10,710 nucleotides of DNA from an uncultured Clostridia bacterium (GCA_947631725.1 CANRML010000041.1:1-10710); one strand, 5' to 3'; positions 1 through 6,852 are shown, counted from the first letter of the stretch. Notes: generated from the letters alone by a model not told the origin. Made by a program: numbers and translations.

Positions 1-48
1 GTAGAAAATCCTTATCGTTATTTAGGATTAAGAAGGGAGGAAAAATAA
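1..48 (+). CDS. porA: C-terminal end of the 2-oxoacid (probably pyruvate):ferredoxin oxidoreductase alpha subunit (partial)
   Basis: An open frame enters from the left edge and ends with TAA at 46-48; its last residues read VENPYRYLGLRREEK. The stop codon is directly followed by the porB ATG, so the two genes are translationally coupled, and the AGGGAGG ribosome binding site of porB lies inside this tail. The alpha-subunit identity rests on position (alpha before beta in multi-subunit oxidoreductases) and on a tail compatible with that family. With 15 residues visible it is an inference. Confidence 0.55.
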   Translation, partial: VENPYRYLGLRREEK

Positions 49-999
49 ATGCCTTATAATGTAAAAGAAATTGTTGCAAATAAGCCTTCTCGTTTCACTG
101 AAGGACATAGGATGTGTGCAGGTTGTGGTGCTCCTCCTATTGCAAGACATATAATGAGAGCTTTAAAAGAAGAAGACCATGCAGTCGTTGCTAATGCTAC
201 TGGTTGTATGGAAGTTTCTACATTTATTTACCCATATACAGCTTGGACAGATTCTTTTATCCATACAGCTTTTGAATGTGCTGGTGCAACTTTATCAGGT
301 GTAGAAGCTGCATATGTTTCTATGAAAAAGCAAGGAAAATTACCAGAAGATAAACATACAAAATTTATTGCTTTTGGTGGAGATGGTGGTACTTATGATA
401 TTGGTCTTCAATCTTTATCAGGTGCTATGGAACGTGGACATGATATGACATATGTTTGTTATGATAATGGTGCTTATATGAATACAGGTATTCAACGTTC
501 TTCTGCCACTCCAAAATTTGCTGACACAACTACATCACCTGCTGGAAAAGTAATTCCTGGAAAAATGCAATCTAGAAAAGATTTAGCAAAAATTATGGCT
601 GGACATCATTTACCATATGTAGCACAAACTGCTGCATTTATGAATTTTAAAGATTTATATGAAAAAGCTGAAAAAGCTATTTATACTGAAGGTCCTACAT
701 TTTTAAATGTATTATCTCCTTGTCCTAGAGGTTGGGGATATGCAACAGAAGATTTAATGCTAATAAACAAATTAGCAATTGAAACTTGCTATTGGCCTTT
801 ATATGAAGTAGTTAATGGTGTTTACCATATCACTTACAAGCCTGCTAAAAAATTACCTATTGAAGAATTCTTAAAACCTCAAAAACGTTTTAAACATATG
901 TTTAAACCTGGAAATGAGTGGATGATTGAAGAATTCCAAAAAGAAGTAGATAGCAGATGGCAAGAACTTTTAGATTTAGAAGAAATGACAAATAAATAG
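49..999 (+). CDS. porB: Pyruvate:ferredoxin oxidoreductase, beta (TPP-binding) subunit
   Basis: This is the thiamine-diphosphate subunit of a multi-subunit oxidoreductase that converts pyruvate and CoA to acetyl-CoA and CO2 in the cytoplasm while reducing ferredoxin. At 316 residues it has normal PorB length. The TPP/Mg site is visible as G110-D111-G112 followed by D138-N139-G140 and N144. Four cysteines placed for the proximal [4Fe-4S] cluster are C23 and C26 (RMCAGCGAP), C52 (ATGCMEVS) and C224 (SPCPRGW). The YPYTAWTDSF segment (60-69) is typical of pyruvate-type beta subunits, but another 2-oxoacid cannot be excluded. The ATG abuts the upstream alpha gene and has an AGGGAGG site. Separate subunits differ from the single-chain enzyme common in clostridia. 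A ferredoxin gene at 4120-4296 could supply an electron acceptor. Arginine is written CGT, AGA or AGG, never CGG. Confidence 0.92.
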   Translation: MPYNVKEIVANKPSRFTEGHRMCAGCGAPPIARHIMRALKEEDHAVVANATGCMEVSTFIYPYTAWTDSFIHTAFECAGATLSGVEAAYVSMKKQGKLPEDKHTKFIAFGGDGGTYDIGLQSLSGAMERGHDMTYVCYDNGAYMNTGIQRSSATPKFADTTTSPAGKVIPGKMQSRKDLAKIMAGHHLPYVAQTAAFMNFKDLYEKAEKAIYTEGPTFLNVLSPCPRGWGYATEDLMLINKLAIETCYWPLYEVVNGVYHITYKPAKKLPIEEFLKPQKRFKHMFKPGNEWMIEEFQKEVDSRWQELLDLEEMTNK

Positions 1000-1002
1000 T
1001 AA

Positions 1003-1027
1003 AAAGAGCCTTTATATAAGGCTCTTT
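1003..1027. terminator. Bidirectional intrinsic terminator between porB and the convergent hypothetical gene
   Basis: A perfect 10-bp stem, AAAGAGCCTT / AAGGCTCTTT with loop TATAT, starts three bases after the porB stop. Each strand ends in a short T-run (the stem arm plus flanking A or T), so it can stop porB transcripts and the convergent 1030-1737 gene, whose stop lies two bases beyond it. Confidence 0.85.
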
Positions 1028-1029
1028 AA

Positions 1030-1737
1030 TTATCTTTCTTCATCTTCTTCTGTCTTAATAATTGGTTCTATTAAGTTTATCTTACTATTTTCTACCAATT
1101 GATTTGCATAAAATTCTGACTTTTCCATAAATTCTTCACTTGTAGTACAGTCTGAAAAATCAAATTCACTAATTGGGTTTTCTTTTCTTTCTACATCTTT
1201 TTCTACAATATATTTTTTTAATCTTTCTAATTGATTGTCTATTTCATTTATATTGATTTTTATATCACCTTTTTCTACATCTTGTGCAAAAACAATGTTG
1301 TTTATTTTTCCTGCTTTTGCATAATCTGATTCCTGAAATTCTTTAAAATAATTTTCTAATGAATCATATTGTGATTGAGTTATTTTATTTTTTTCTGGCA
1401 AAATAACAATCATACCATCTTTTGTAGCAACAATAAATAAATTGTTTGCCCTTTCAACCATATATAGTCTTTGTCCTAGATAAAAATGACTATGGTCATT
1501 AGGGTATACTGTTCTAATCAAAATATGTGTCATCCCTGCATGTCCATCTGGTGAAGCAGTATATGGAAAAGTGACACTAATCATTTGTGTTGGTGTCATT
1601 ACAGATACACTACAAGTTTCATCAGATGTTTTATTAGAAAATACATCTTTTACATTAAAAATAGCATTTTCGTATAATACGTGTTTTACAATATCCTTTT
1701 TATTTGGTGTTTTATAATTAAAATTTGTATGTTCCAT
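1030..1737 (-). CDS. Unrecognised 235-residue protein downstream of a GIY-YIG gene
   Basis: I do not recognise this family. The frame is open further up to 1785, but I place the start at 1737 (MEHTNFNYKTP) because TAAAGGAG lies at the right distance just upstream and the longer form would overlap the GIY-YIG gene. No signal peptide or membrane segment is apparent. The middle is beta-rich and hydrophobic (for example GQRLYMVERANNLFIVATK), suggesting a soluble folded domain; the last 90 residues are charged, probably helical, and end in an acidic EEDEER tail. It lies 13 bases after the GIY-YIG stop, so the two are likely co-transcribed, and it ends at the shared terminator. Base composition matches the neighbours, with no sign of recent transfer. 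No function is proposed. Confidence 0.75.
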   Translation of the reverse strand: MEHTNFNYKTPNKKDIVKHVLYENAIFNVKDVFSNKTSDETCSVSVMTPTQMISVTFPYTASPDGHAGMTHILIRTVYPNDHSHFYLGQRLYMVERANNLFIVATKDGMIVILPEKNKITQSQYDSLENYFKEFQESDYAKAGKINNIVFAQDVEKGDIKININEIDNQLERLKKYIVEKDVERKENPISEFDFSDCTTSEEFMEKSEFYANQLVENSKINLIEPIIKTEEDEER

Positions 1738-1750
1738 TTTTTCTCCTTTA

Positions 1751-2062
1751 TCAAATGTGTATTTTATTATATAATGCACTATCAATTTTTTCTGGAAGTG
1801 TTTCTTCTAATGTTACTATTCCTGAAATTAATTTCTCTTTTTGTTGTTTCTTTAGATGTTTTAAGTGATATTCTAGTTTGGAAGCATTTGCTCTGTTTTC
1901 TGTTTCCCATACTGCTTCTACTTTTATTACGTCATGTGAAATAGTATATTTAGCGCATTTTTCTGTTTTTTGCATATGTTCTTCTATTCTTCTTTTTATA
2001 TCTTTTGTCATCCCAGTATAAATTGAATTGTCTTTACATCTTAACATATATGTATAATACAT
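1751..2062 (-). CDS. Single-domain GIY-YIG nuclease-like protein (YazA/YhbQ, UPF0213 type)
   Basis: The protein has 103 residues, the usual length for stand-alone GIY-YIG proteins of the YazA/YhbQ group. The GIY-YIG strands appear as Y3-T-Y5 and Y15-T-G17, followed by the catalytic-type arginine R24 (DIKRRIEEH), H29, a KYT turn (38-40) and the likely metal-binding glutamate E64 in the SKLEYHLKHL helix. All expected active-site positions are therefore filled. The family fold is that of UvrC and homing endonucleases, but the role of the single-domain bacterial members is poorly defined; a DNA-processing role is inference. The ATG at 2062 has an AAAGGAG site six bases upstream, and a promoter lies at 2097-2125. 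It is first in a two-gene unit with the unknown 235-residue protein. Confidence 0.88.
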   Translation of the reverse strand: MYYTYMLRCKDNSIYTGMTKDIKRRIEEHMQKTEKCAKYTISHDVIKVEAVWETENRANASKLEYHLKHLKKQQKEKLISGIVTLEETLPEKIDSALYNKIHI

Positions 2063-2096
2063 TTTTTCTCCTTTTGCATTATAACTAGTTTTCTAT

Positions 2097-2125
2097 ATAA
2101 TATCACAAAAATTTATATTTGTAAA
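2097..2125 (-). promoter_or_regulatory. Sigma-A-type promoter for the GIY-YIG unit
   Basis: Read on the minus strand, TTTACA (2120-2125) is separated by 17 bases from TATTAT (2097-2102), giving a predicted start near 2090 and a leader of about 28 bases. It lies back to back with the plus-strand promoter at 2133-2161. Confidence 0.6.
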
Positions 2126-2132
2126 ATCTATA

Positions 2133-2161
2133 TTGACTTTTTAGTCTATTTCATATATAAC
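2133..2161 (+). promoter_or_regulatory. Sigma-A-type promoter for the flippase-like gene
   Basis: TTGACT (2133-2138), a 17-base spacer and TATAAC (2156-2161) predict transcription starting near 2168. That start lies downstream of the first in-frame ATG at 2163, which supports the TTG start at 2190. Confidence 0.65.
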
Positions 2162-2189
2162 AATGATATCATTAGATGGAGGTGTTTTT

Positions 2190-3248
2190 TTGGAAGAAGA
2201 TAATTCAAAAATAAATGATGAAACAATAGAAGTTGCCAAAAATCCAACTAATAAAAAATTAACAATTTTTAATTTTATTTTTATTGCAATTGTATTTATT
2301 GGGCTTTTTATTTATATGGTATGTGTAGATGGCATGGATAATATAATTCAATTGTTAAAAAATGTTAATTATTTCTGGGTTTTAGCAGGTCTAGGATGTC
2401 TTTTAATTCAATGGCTATGCGAAGCATTTGTATTACATCTCCCTATAAAAAGGATGTATCCAAATCAACACTTTTCAAATTCATTTAAAGTAAATATGAT
2501 TGGACAATTATTTAATAATATTACCCCATTTTCTTCTGGTGGGCAACCAATGCAAGCATATGCTTTTTCAAAATCAGGAAAACGTGTAAGTGATTCTTTA
2601 TCTGCTATGGCAATAAAATTTGTTGTAACTCAAACCGCATTAGTAGTCTTTACACTTGTTGTTGTTATATTTGAATTTCAATTTTTTGCTGGCTTAATGA
2701 AGGATTTTTTATGGATTGCTATTGTTGGTTTTGCTGTTAATATTATCGCTATATTAGTTGTACTATTAGCAGGATTTAAAAAAAGGGCTATCACAATTAT
2801 TACTAACCCTGTAATACGTTTTTTAGGAAAAATTAAAATATTAAAACATCCAGATGAAGTAATTGAAAAATTATCACATAGTATTGATAATTTCCGTGAA
2901 CAATTTATAATTATACGTACTGAAAAAAAGATGATCTTTAAGATGTTTATAGTTGCTATTATACAAAGTTTGGCATATTATTCAATTACATATATGATAT
3001 ATCGTGCTTTTGGAAATGTTGGAATAGGTTTTTGGCAAATTATTCCTGTGCAAGCATTTTTGCTACTAATAATGACATTTGTCCCTACTCCTGGTTCAGG
3101 TCTTGCTGCAGAGGGTGGCTTTTTATTACTTTTTCAATCCATTTTTCAAAATGGAACTATAAATATGTCTATTTTGTTTTGGCGCATATATACATTTTAT
3201 TTGCCAATTATTGTAGGAGCTTTATTCTTATTGAAAAAAGACAAATAG
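2190..3248 (+). CDS. Flippase-like integral membrane protein (MprF N-domain/UPF0104 family, TIGR00374 type)
   Basis: This multi-pass membrane protein of 352 residues matches the lysylphosphatidylglycerol-synthase transmembrane (flippase-like) family. After a polar N-terminus of about 20 residues there are roughly eight hydrophobic segments. Family signatures are TPFSSGGQP near residues 112-120 and PTPGSGLAAEGGF near residues 299-311. There is no C-terminal aminoacyl-transfer domain, so it is not a full MprF. It more likely moves a lipid or lipid-linked sugar across the membrane, which is inference from the family. The TTG at 2190 is preferred because GGAGGTG (2178-2184) sits five bases before it, whereas the ATG at 2163 has no ribosome binding site and precedes the predicted transcript start. 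The gene stands alone, divergent from the GIY-YIG unit, and ends at a terminator. Confidence 0.88.
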   Translation: MEEDNSKINDETIEVAKNPTNKKLTIFNFIFIAIVFIGLFIYMVCVDGMDNIIQLLKNVNYFWVLAGLGCLLIQWLCEAFVLHLPIKRMYPNQHFSNSFKVNMIGQLFNNITPFSSGGQPMQAYAFSKSGKRVSDSLSAMAIKFVVTQTALVVFTLVVVIFEFQFFAGLMKDFLWIAIVGFAVNIIAILVVLLAGFKKRAITIITNPVIRFLGKIKILKHPDEVIEKLSHSIDNFREQFIIIRTEKKMIFKMFIVAIIQSLAYYSITYMIYRAFGNVGIGFWQIIPVQAFLLLIMTFVPTPGSGLAAEGGFLLLFQSIFQNGTINMSILFWRIYTFYLPIIVGALFLLKKDK

Positions 3249-3256
3249 TTAAATAT

Positions 3257-3282
3257 CCTGTTCTAAAAGAGCAGGTTTTTTT
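3257..3282 (+). terminator. Intrinsic terminator of the flippase-like gene
   Basis: CCTGTTC (3257-3263) pairs with GAGCAGG (3269-3275), with one G-U pair and loop TAAAA, followed by seven T. It starts nine bases after the stop. Its reverse strand has only a weak T-tract. Confidence 0.82.
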
Positions 3283-3315
3283 ATTTAAAAAACTTTATTT
3301 TTATTGAATAATTTA

Positions 3316-3341
3316 GAATTAAAAATTTGAATTAAAAATTT
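3316..3341. repeat. Exact 13-bp tandem duplication GAATTAAAAATTT
   Basis: Two adjacent identical copies lie at 3316-3328 and 3329-3341, ending at the stop codon of the PemK/MazF-like gene. It is probably a simple replication slippage product; no role is apparent. Confidence 0.7.
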
Positions 3342-3691
3342 TATTTATTTTCTTTTAAGTATTTTTCATAAATTTCAAGAAATTGCATCAATTCTATTTC
3401 TGTAACACTTCCGATTTTGAAAGAAATTTCTTTGCTGTCTAGTTCTATAAGGTCATCACACTTTACAATACTATCTTTTGCTAAACTATTATTCTTATTT
3501 TTCTTTATAAGCTTATTGTATCTGTAGGTCATTTTGTTAATATTTGAAGATAATAGAAATCCAAAGTAATTAAAATCTATTGCTTGTTGTTCTTCATCTA
3601 TTATTACAAAAAAGTGGTTTGTTCCTTTCTCTCCAGTCTTATATTCATAATTTAATACAAATACTATATCTCCAATATTGTATTGCTTCAT
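3341..3691 (-). CDS. PemK/MazF-like (SH3-barrel) protein, putative toxin of a type II pair
   Basis: The protein has 116 residues. Its N-terminus resembles the MazF/PemK barrel: GDIVFVLNYEY (7-17), a charged loop KTGEKGTN (18-25), then strand HFFVIID (26-32), as in the GD-V-V ... RP-V-V-I pattern of MazF. Later strands include the segment around SIVKCDDLIELD and a C-terminal helix, ELMQFLEIYEKYLKENK. The arginine that MazF toxins usually carry before the VVI strand is absent; N25-H26 stand there, so ribonuclease activity is uncertain. Its ATG overlaps the stop of the upstream 57-residue gene as ATGA, with an AAAGGAGG site inside that gene. This coupling, small partner and barrel fold fit a toxin-antitoxin module. 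A non-toxic regulatory member of the same fold is the main alternative. Confidence 0.6.
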   Translation of the reverse strand: MKQYNIGDIVFVLNYEYKTGEKGTNHFFVIIDEEQQAIDFNYFGFLLSSNINKMTYRYNKLIKKNKNNSLAKDSIVKCDDLIELDSKEISFKIGSVTEIELMQFLEIYEKYLKENK

Positions 3692-3861
3692 TTTATGCCT
3701 CCTTTTTGTTTGGAGATATAATAAGCAACTTCGTCTTCTTTTAAAGATGTTTTTTTAGCCAACTCTGTTTTTGAAAATTCTTTATATTTTGTGACTAAAC
3801 CTTTTTCTTTAGCTTCTTGCACTAATTTATGTGCTTTTTGTTTATATACTTTACTTACCAT
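3688..3861 (-). CDS. 57-residue basic protein, putative antitoxin/regulator partner of the PemK/MazF-like gene
   Basis: This short gene starts at 3861 (MVSKVYKQKAHKLVQEAKEK) with a very strong AAAGGAGGT site and ends with TGA overlapping the next ATG by four bases. The protein is lysine-rich and helical. Residues around FSKTELAKKTSLKEDEVAYYIS resemble a small helix-turn-helix pattern (recruiting 'TELAKKTSLKEDEV'), which would suit DNA binding and autoregulation; that reading is inference. Length, charge, position before the barrel protein and coupling fit an antitoxin. A promoter with a palindrome at its -10 box lies directly upstream. I do not recognise a named family. Confidence 0.65.
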   Translation of the reverse strand: MVSKVYKQKAHKLVQEAKEKGLVTKYKEFSKTELAKKTSLKEDEVAYYISKQKGGIK

Positions 3862-3876
3862 TTAATACCTCCTTTT

Positions 3877-3888
3877 ACTATTGATAGT
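3877..3888. promoter_or_regulatory. Inverted repeat ACTAT-TG-ATAGT overlapping the -10 box (candidate operator)
   Basis: A 5+5 bp palindrome overlaps the downstream part of the -10 element and the expected transcription start of the toxin-antitoxin-like unit. That is a usual place for autorepressor binding. In AT-rich DNA such a short palindrome can arise by chance. Confidence 0.35.
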
Positions 3889-3914
3889 ATAACACTAATT
3901 TATGTAAATTTCAA
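3886..3914 (-). promoter_or_regulatory. Sigma-A-type promoter of the putative toxin-antitoxin unit
   Basis: On the minus strand, TTGAAA (3909-3914), 17 bases, then TATACT (3886-3891). Transcription would begin near 3879, about 18 bases before the ATG. Confidence 0.7.
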
Positions 3915-4060
3915 TATTATATAGTATATATTATTACATTTATATATTTATTTTATCACAAAAGGATATTTTTACAAGTTTTCTCATTTATTTATTGTAT
4001 CTTTTAATAAAATGTGTTTGTAAAACATCACTCATTATTTAGAAAATATAGTCACAATAT
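3915..4060. other. AT-rich intergenic stretch, no gene seen
   Basis: This lies between the toxin-antitoxin-like promoter and the ferredoxin terminator. It contains runs such as TATATAGTATATATTATTAC but no open frame with a ribosome binding site and no recognised RNA. Confidence 0.6.
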
Positions 4061-4089
4061 AAAAGAACATTTGCGATAAACAAATGCTC
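4061..4089 (-). terminator. Intrinsic terminator of the lepB-holB-ricT-ferredoxin operon
   Basis: Minus-strand GAGCATTTG pairs with CAAATGTTC (nine pairs including one G-U), with a seven-base loop, followed by TTTT and an AT-rich tail. It lies about 30 bases after the ferredoxin stop. Confidence 0.78.
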
Positions 4090-4119
4090 CTTTTTAACAA
4101 AAGATTTTTCTATTCTTTA

Positions 4120-4296
4120 CTAATCTTCACTTGGCTCTGGTGCTTCAACAGGGCAAACTCCTGCACAAGTACCACAAGAAATACAAGCTGATTTATCTAT
4201 TTCATATTTTGCATCACCTTGTGAAATACATTGAACTGGGCATTCTGCTGCACAAGCTCCACAAGAAATACATTTGTCTGTAATTTTGTATGCCAT
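4120..4296 (-). CDS. 2[4Fe-4S] clostridial-type ferredoxin
   Basis: This 58-residue small electron carrier has two complete cluster motifs: C9, C12, C15, C19 and C38, C41, C44, C48, each in the CISCG-C-C-CP pattern. This is the usual length and layout of low-potential clostridial ferredoxins. It probably accepts electrons from enzymes such as the pyruvate oxidoreductase at the left end of the window. The gene follows ricT with a TAATG junction: an ATG at 4299 overlaps the ricT stop and a second ATG at 4296 follows directly. I choose 4296 (MAYKITDKC) because the AGAAGGGGGGG site is then seven bases away, but 4299 is possible and adds one Met. It ends in an acidic tail, PEPSED. It is last in the operon, before the terminator. 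Confidence 0.95.
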   Translation of the reverse strand: MAYKITDKCISCGACAAECPVQCISQGDAKYEIDKSACISCGTCAGVCPVEAPEPSED

Positions 4297-4298
4297 CA

Positions 4299-5222
4299 TT
4301 ATTCCCCCCCTTCTGCTTTGTCTTTTTCTGCATCTAGTTTTTCTAGTTTTTCTAATTCTTCTAATTCTTTTTTGTTTTCCTCTTCTTCCTCATTAATTTG
4401 TTCCCTTTGGACATCTTTAATAATTTTTACATCTTTTATGTCATATCTTTTATAATTAAAACCATCTTCAGTTTTAAATTTTACTTTTACACGTTCTTTT
4501 AAAGTTTCAATACCGTCTACTTCTCCTTCTCCATCTTCTGTATCAACTATTGCACCAATATTTGGAAGTTTTTTTAGTTTTTCTGAATATACATTATCTT
4601 CATATTTTAAGCAACACATTAGTCTTCCACAATTGCCTGAAATTTTAGATGGATTTAAAGATACGTTTTGTTCTTTCGCCATTTTTATTGAAACTGCCTC
4701 AAAATTACTTAAAAATGTGCAACAACATAATTCTCTGCCACATACACCATTTCCGCCAATTCTTTTTACTTCATCTCTTACACCAATTTGTCTTAATTCA
4801 ATTCTTGTTTTATATATTGCTGCTAAATCTTTTACAAGTTCTCTAAAGTCAATTCTTCCATCTGCTGTAAAGAAAAATAGGATCTTGCTATCATCAAATT
4901 TATATTCAATATCAGTTAAGCACATATCTAATTTATGTTCTTTTATCTTTTTTTGGCAAGTTTTCATTGCTTCTTTTTCAATTTTCTTGCACTCTTCATA
5001 ATGTTTATTATCTCTATAATTTGCTATTCTTATAACCTTCTTTAAAGGTGCTATGATTTTCTCATCCTCTATGTATCTATTTGGAATAACAACTTCTCCA
5101 TATTCTTCTCCCTGAACTGTTTCAACTATAACTTTGTCTCCTTTTTTTACTTTTATCTGTTTAGGATTGAAAAAATATATTTTTCCTAATTTTTTAAATC
5201 TCACTCCGATTATATTTTTCAA
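4299..5222 (-). CDS. ricT: RicT (YaaT), PSP1-domain iron-sulfur protein
   Basis: The PSP1 domain lies roughly at residues 60-145 in a 307-residue protein. Cysteines C161, C166, C167, C168 (GVCGRELCCCTF) and C198, C203, C204 (GNCGRLMCC) match the conserved cysteine set of the family. In Bacillus subtilis, RicT with RicA and RicF forms the Y-complex that carries [4Fe-4S] clusters and helps RNase Y mature mRNAs and affects phosphorelay signalling. Residues 270-307 are a Glu/Lys-rich, probably coiled tail ending EGGE. The start is TTG at 5222 with GTAGGT upstream; no better ATG exists nearby. It follows holB by 25 bases, the same neighbourhood as in B. subtilis (holB-yaaT). The ferredoxin directly downstream may be a coincidental operon partner or may serve its clusters. 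Confidence 0.92.
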   Translation of the reverse strand: MKNIIGVRFKKLGKIYFFNPKQIKVKKGDKVIVETVQGEEYGEVVIPNRYIEDEKIIAPLKKVIRIANYRDNKHYEECKKIEKEAMKTCQKKIKEHKLDMCLTDIEYKFDDSKILFFFTADGRIDFRELVKDLAAIYKTRIELRQIGVRDEVKRIGGNGVCGRELCCCTFLSNFEAVSIKMAKEQNVSLNPSKISGNCGRLMCCLKYEDNVYSEKLKKLPNIGAIVDTEDGEGEVDGIETLKERVKVKFKTEDGFNYKRYDIKDVKIIKDVQREQINEEEEENKKELEELEKLEKLDAEKDKAEGGE

Positions 5223-5247
5223 AATATTACCTACTTTCTTTATAGTT

Positions 5248-6135
5248 TTACTTAATCTTTGCTTTTATCTGTAGTAACATATTATCTATACTCATATCAT
5301 AATTTGCATTTGACTGTAATCTTTTTTTTGTATTTTCCACAATTTCTATACAGTCTGCAAATTGATATTCTTGCTTTGCTAGTTCTAATAATATAATGTT
5401 CATATATTGTAAAATATTATCAATCTCATCTTTAGAAAAGATTACTTGAGCATTTTTTAATATTTCTATAATGTCTTCATTTTTTATATTTGCTATCATA
5501 TTATATAACTGCTCATATTTTTCTTGTTTATCTTGCATTAGCATTGCTTTTCCAATGCTTCCTCCAAATGCCTTTAATATTCCTTCATTTTGTAATTTAA
5601 TTCCTTTATCTTCTAGAAGCTTTTTTAATTCCAGTTCTGGAATATCTTGAAAATGTATTATTGTACATCTTGATTTTATTGTACTTAAAAAAGCATTTTC
5701 ATTTGTTCCTATCAAAATAATAATAACATATTCTGGTGGCTCTTCTAAAGTTTTTAGCAAACAGTTTTGAGCTTCTTTTGTCATTTTATCACTGTCATCT
5801 ATAATATATATTTTTTTGCTTGAAATAATTGGCTTTTCAAACACTTTCTTTTGCAACTCTCTAATTTGCTCTATTTTTATAGTATTTCCTTCTGGTGATA
5901 TAATTTGAAAATCTGGATTGTTTTGAGTATCAAATTCTATACAAGATTTGCATTTATTGCAATATGATGATTTTTCTTCTAAGCACAATATAGCTTTACT
6001 AAATTCTTTTGCAATTTGCTTTTTTCCTATTCCTTCTGTTCCAACAAATAAGTAGCTATGTGAAATTTTGTTACTTTCTAATGACTTTTTTAGTTGTTCT
6101 TGTATTTTTTGATTTCCTATAATTTGTTCAAACAT
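5248..6135 (-). CDS. holB: DNA polymerase III subunit delta' (clamp loader)
   Basis: The delta' subunit works with the tau/gamma and delta subunits to load the sliding clamp during replication. The 295-residue protein starts MFEQIIGNQKIQEQL, followed by a P-loop-like G32-TEGIGK38-K39, where the usual Ser/Thr after Lys is Lys. This suggests weak or no ATP hydrolysis, as is common for delta'. A zinc module follows (C51, C59, C62, C65), then a Walker-B-like IIDDSDKM (111-118) and the sensor/arginine-finger motif S155-R156-C157. The C-terminal 100 residues are the helical collar domain. Length and the absence of a long C-terminal extension separate it from DnaX. The ATG has AGGAG seven bases upstream; the gene is 13 bases after lepB and 25 bases before ricT. 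Confidence 0.93.
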   Translation of the reverse strand: MFEQIIGNQKIQEQLKKSLESNKISHSYLFVGTEGIGKKQIAKEFSKAILCLEEKSSYCNKCKSCIEFDTQNNPDFQIISPEGNTIKIEQIRELQKKVFEKPIISSKKIYIIDDSDKMTKEAQNCLLKTLEEPPEYVIIILIGTNENAFLSTIKSRCTIIHFQDIPELELKKLLEDKGIKLQNEGILKAFGGSIGKAMLMQDKQEKYEQLYNMIANIKNEDIIEILKNAQVIFSKDEIDNILQYMNIILLELAKQEYQFADCIEIVENTKKRLQSNANYDMSIDNMLLQIKAKIK

Positions 6136-6148
6136 CCCTTTTCTCCTA

Positions 6149-6787
6149 CTATTGTACTTTTCCCCATAAATTCAATGGCCAAATTCTAATTGCTACTTTA
6201 CTTTCAATCTTCTCTAATGGAATACAGCCGAAATCTCTACAATCCATACTATGGTTTCTATTGTCCCCCATTGCAAATATATAATTTTCTGGTACTACAA
6301 AATCAGACATCCCTTCTAACTTTGTTGAAGTCATAATTCCTGCTTGTAAATATGCTTCTTCTTGTTCTTCTCCATTTACATATACTTTTCCATCTTTAAT
6401 CTGTATATGATCTCCTGGTAAGCCAATTGTTCTTTTTATATAGCTTTCTTTTCCTATTTCTAAAACATAATATATGAATTTTCCAAATATATTTGTTGGT
6501 TCTTCTTCATATTTTGCAATTGGTCCATCATTTTCTACATCTTCTTCTGATAGAGTCTTTTTGCTAGGTGCTTCAAAAGTTATAATCTGTCCTCTTTCTG
6601 GCAATTTTTTCATAGTTCTATCAATTCTATTTAGCCATAATCTTTGATTTTGTTTTAATGTTGGCTCCATAGAAATTTGTCTTACAATTGTAGGTGTTCC
6701 TATATAGTAGCGAAATAATAAAGCTAATACGACTGCTATAATAATGCAATATACCCATTCTAAAGCTTCTTTTACCTGTGGTTTCAT
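6149..6787 (-). CDS. lepB: Type I signal peptidase
   Basis: This membrane-anchored serine protease cleaves signal peptides from secreted preproteins outside the membrane. The 212-residue protein has one N-terminal membrane helix (about residues 11-29), then the catalytic serine S39 in QISMEPTL, the general-base lysine K118 in YIKRTIGLPGD and the box E motif GDNRNHSMDCRDFG. One helix and this length are typical of Gram-positive SipS-like enzymes. The frame stays open to an ATG at 6886, but I choose 6787 (MKPQVKEALEW): it has AAAGGAGAG upstream, lies just after the predicted transcript start, and the extension would run through the promoter and -35 box. It is the first gene of the lepB-holB-ricT-ferredoxin operon. 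That mix of secretion, replication and RNA processing may simply be shared housekeeping expression. Confidence 0.94.
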   Translation of the reverse strand: MKPQVKEALEWVYCIIIAVVLALLFRYYIGTPTIVRQISMEPTLKQNQRLWLNRIDRTMKKLPERGQIITFEAPSKKTLSEEDVENDGPIAKYEEEPTNIFGKFIYYVLEIGKESYIKRTIGLPGDHIQIKDGKVYVNGEEQEEAYLQAGIMTSTKLEGMSDFVVPENYIFAMGDNRNHSMDCRDFGCIPLEKIESKVAIRIWPLNLWGKVQ

Positions 6788-6823
6788 TTTATATATATCT
6801 CTCCTTTGTGTTTTGCTTTTTCT

Positions 6824-6852
6824 ATTATACATTATTTTTTTTAACTTATCAA
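6824..6852 (-). promoter_or_regulatory. Sigma-A promoter of the lepB operon
   Basis: On the minus strand, TTGATA (6847-6852), a 17-base spacer and a perfect TATAAT (6824-6829). The predicted start near 6817 gives a leader of about 30 bases before lepB. The promoter is divergent from the ncRNA promoter, whose -35 box is 27 bases away. Confidence 0.85.

Noticed and set aside
3316..3341. Short tandem duplication as a regulatory iteron or start of a CRISPR array
   Set aside because: There are only two 13-bp copies with no spacer, in AT-rich DNA beside a stop codon; slippage is enough to explain it.
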